Below, piece after piece: positions 6,315 through 7,645 of a stretch of 7,645 nucleotides of DNA. Every line of letters begins with the position of its first letter. The first letter of the stretch is position 1. The notes beneath the pieces are model-generated. The model saw only the letters and a program-made list of their open reading frames with translations. It made no database searches and was not told the DNA's origin. The stretch covers positions 1 to 7,645 of the forward strand of contig JAMONG010000232.1 of assembly GCA_027066595.1 (NCBI GenBank), given 5' to 3'. The DNA comes from Sulfurovum sp. GTDB lineage: Bacteria > Campylobacterota > Campylobacteria > Campylobacterales > Sulfurovaceae. The translations under genes were made by a program, and so were the position numbers.

Positions 6315-7385
6315 ATGACGAGTCGTACCGCACCTACAACAAAACGTATGACCATAGACGAGGCAGTAGAGCTTATAGAAAAAGCTGACCTCAAAACTTT
6401 AGGAAAAATGGCATTGGCTCGTAAAAAAGAAATGCATCCTAAAGGGGTGACTACTTTTGTGGTAGACAGAAATATCAACTATACTAACATCTGTTGGGTA
6501 GACTGTAAGTTTTGTGCTTTTTACACCCATGAAAAGAAAGAAGATGCATACATACTCTCTTTTGATGAGATAGATGAGAAGATAGATGAACTCATTGCCA
6601 TAGGTGGAACACAAATTCTATTTCAAGGTGGGGTACATCCAAAACTTGAGATAGAGTGGTATGAAGACTTAGTAGAACACATTTCAACGAAGTATCCGCA
6701 AGTGACGATTCATGGTTTTTCGTCTATCGAGATAGACTACATTGCCAACCGTTCTAAGATTAGTATATCTGAAGTGATTAGACGGCTTAGAGATAAGGGT
6801 TTAAGCTCTATACCTGGTGCAGGAGCTGAGATACTCTCTGACAGAGTACGTGACATCATAGCACCTAAAAAGCATGATAAAGATGAGTGGCTTGAAGTAC
6901 ATCGTCAAGCACATAAACTAGGCGTTAAGTCTACAGCTACGATGATGTATGGTACAGTAGAGACCATACGTGAGATAGTAGAACATTGGGACTATGTGCG
7001 TCAGCTACAAGATGAAACAGGTGGGTTTAGAGCGTTTATCATGTGGTCTTACCAAAGTGACCATACACAGCTTAAACGGGAGCTTCCTACCATTACGAAG
7101 ACCACACCTAATCAGTACTTACGTTACTTGGCAGTGGCACGTCTGTTTTTAGATAATGTACCTAACATTCAAAGTTCATGGGTCACACAAGGCTCTTACA
7201 TTGGGCAAATGGCACTGCTTTTTGGAGCCAATGATTTAGGGTCTACTATGATGGAAGAGAATGTGGTCTCAGCAGCAGGGGCTAAAAATGAGATGAACCA
7301 AGAAGAGATGATAAGGTTGATACGTGATGTGGGGGAGAATCCTGCTAAGCGTAATACGGCTTATGATATTTTGGAGAGGTTTTAA
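6315..7385 (+). CDS. mqnC: Cyclic dehypoxanthinyl futalosine synthase (radical SAM)
   Basis: MqnC closes the ring of dehypoxanthine futalosine in the futalosine route to menaquinone, using a 4Fe-4S cluster and S-adenosylmethionine. At 356 residues it matches the family. The cluster motif is CxxxCxxC at Cys60, Cys64 and Cys67 (NICWVDCKFCAFY, 58-70). Other signatures are LFQGGVHPKLEIEWYEDL (102-119), IPGAGAEILSDRVRDIIAPK (166-185), STATMMYGTVET (206-217), LQDETGGFRAFI (231-242), IQSSWVTQGSYIGQMALLFG (285-304) and STMMEENVVSAAGA (310-323). MqnE and the F420 synthase CofH are relatives, but these motifs fit MqnC best. A stop codon sits directly before the ATG, and AAGCGAG at 6301-6307 is a near-consensus ribosome site 7 bases upstream, so the start is well placed. 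It lies 41 bases after nusB; a TATGAT at 6276-6281 might be an internal promoter. Confidence 0.95.
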   Translation: MTSRTAPTTKRMTIDEAVELIEKADLKTLGKMALARKKEMHPKGVTTFVVDRNINYTNICWVDCKFCAFYTHEKKEDAYILSFDEIDEKIDELIAIGGTQILFQGGVHPKLEIEWYEDLVEHISTKYPQVTIHGFSSIEIDYIANRSKISISEVIRRLRDKGLSSIPGAGAEILSDRVRDIIAPKKHDKDEWLEVHRQAHKLGVKSTATMMYGTVETIREIVEHWDYVRQLQDETGGFRAFIMWSYQSDHTQLKRELPTITKTTPNQYLRYLAVARLFLDNVPNIQSSWVTQGSYIGQMALLFGANDLGSTMMEENVVSAAGAKNEMNQEEMIRLIRDVGENPAKRNTAYDILERF

Positions 7386-7414
7386 ACTGTTTACTTGATT
7401 GCCCTTTATGATTA

Positions 7415-7528
7415 TTGTGGCGTTGTTATTCTCCTTACTTTTTTAGAAAAAGTAAGCAAAAATCGTTGTGGCTCTCGAATCGCTCCGCTTTCAAGGGCGT
7501 TCGCCACAACAAGAGCACGCGTTGCGTG
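7415..7528. repeat. GC-rich cluster of inverted repeats in the mqnC-M16 spacer
   Basis: The 161-base spacer holds no convincing gene but several hairpins. CTTACTTTTT/AAAAAGTAAG (7434-7443 and 7447-7456) pairs over 10 bases with a 3-base loop. GTTGTGGC/GCCACAAC (7465-7472 and 7503-7510) pairs over 8 bases, with a further imperfect inner stem at 7477-7502. CACGC-GTT-GCGTG (7516-7528) is a tight third hairpin. TTGTGGCG at 7415-7422 is also fully complementary to CGCCACAA at 7502-7509, so one right arm has two possible partners. Bases 7463-7530 are about 57% G+C (39 of 68 by hand count), much richer than the surrounding AT-rich DNA. No T-run follows the stems on the plus strand. It may be a dispersed intergenic element or a regulatory leader; the role is not known. 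Confidence 0.7.
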
Positions 7529-7534
7529 ATTGAA

Positions 7535-7539
7535 GAGGA
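7535..7539 (+). promoter_or_regulatory. Ribosome binding site for the last, partial gene
   Basis: GAGGA lies 7 bases before the ATG at 7547 and follows the hairpin cluster. It supports the start of the truncated gene, which otherwise rests on only 33 codons. Confidence 0.6.
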
Positions 7540-7546
7540 AGAGCGA

Positions 7547-7645
7547 ATGAAAAAATTATTGATTTTACTACTATTACTACAAGGACTACTTATGGCAGCA
7601 AGCCTTAACGAGATTACTATAAAAGATACGAAAGTACCTGTTGTT
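7547..7645 (+). CDS. Secreted protein, N-terminus only; probable M16 (pitrilysin-type) peptidase
   Basis: Only 33 codons are visible, open to the window edge. They encode a clear signal peptide (two Lys, then a Leu-rich core at 4-15, with probable cleavage after MAA at 16-18), followed by SLNEITIKDTKVPVV. A short strand ending in a 'VPV' element just after the signal peptide is how M16 zinc peptidase homologues such as H. pylori HP0657 begin, and HP0657 lies directly after the mqnC homologue HP0656. The gene order and this short match suggest an M16 peptidase, but the HxxEH zinc motif would lie beyond the window. The reading frame is supported by a good ribosome site. Confidence 0.6.
   Translation, partial: MKKLLILLLLLQGLLMAASLNEITIKDTKVPVV

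Noticed and set aside
6348..7385. Alternative later start of mqnC at the second ATG
   Set aside because: The ATG at 6315 has a near-consensus ribosome site 7 bases upstream, while the one at 6348 has none.
7386..7529. In-frame extension of mqnC after its stop, open for 47 codons to a TGA at 7527
   Set aside because: MqnC is already full length at the TAA. The extension passes straight through the hairpin cluster, has no family resemblance, and nothing suggests stop readthrough.

Overview
The window looks like chromosomal DNA from a Campylobacterota (epsilonproteobacterial) genome, most likely a Sulfurovum- or Sulfurimonas-like lineage. This is inferred from three things. The gene order kdsA-ribH-nusB is the same as the H. 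pylori HP0003-HP0001 block and the C. jejuni Cj0384c-Cj0382c block. A futalosine-pathway menaquinone gene (mqnC) is followed by what looks like an M16 peptidase, as in H. pylori HP0656-HP0657. The DNA is AT-rich, with A/T-rich -10 boxes and AAGGA-type ribosome binding sites. The species cannot be fixed from the sequence alone.

Left part (1-2603, all minus strand). An MscS-type mechanosensitive channel is transcribed leftward from a promoter near 2636. It is followed by a small secreted lipoprotein with a complete metzincin zinc-protease signature, which has its own likely promoter near 1396. Three bases beyond that lies a membrane-anchored Thr/Ser-rich protein that runs off the window edge. 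Its last visible domain resembles the propeptide region of M72/reprolysin-like proteases, so the pair may be two neighbouring cell-surface proteases.

Right part (2671-7645, all plus strand). A secreted DUF3108 protein of unknown function diverges from the channel gene; the two candidate -10 boxes overlap. Next come an EamA/DMT-family transporter, kdsA (Kdo-8-phosphate synthase, metal-dependent class), ribH (lumazine synthase), nusB (antitermination factor with an added charged tail), mqnC (radical SAM cyclase of the futalosine menaquinone route) and the first 33 codons of a probable secreted M16 peptidase. The transporter and kdsA overlap by four bases, and nusB starts three bases after ribH, so parts of this run are probably translationally coupled. 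The theme is housekeeping: Kdo for LPS, riboflavin, rRNA antitermination and menaquinone.

The most unexplained structure is non-coding. A 26-base-pair nested inverted repeat with a branched loop lies between kdsA and ribH (5186-5271). A GC-rich hairpin cluster with two mutually exclusive pairings lies between mqnC and the M16-like gene (7415-7528). I see no CRISPR array, insertion sequence, tRNA or rRNA. I do not see a clearly new defence or mobile system here; the protease pair and the two structured spacers are the best leads.
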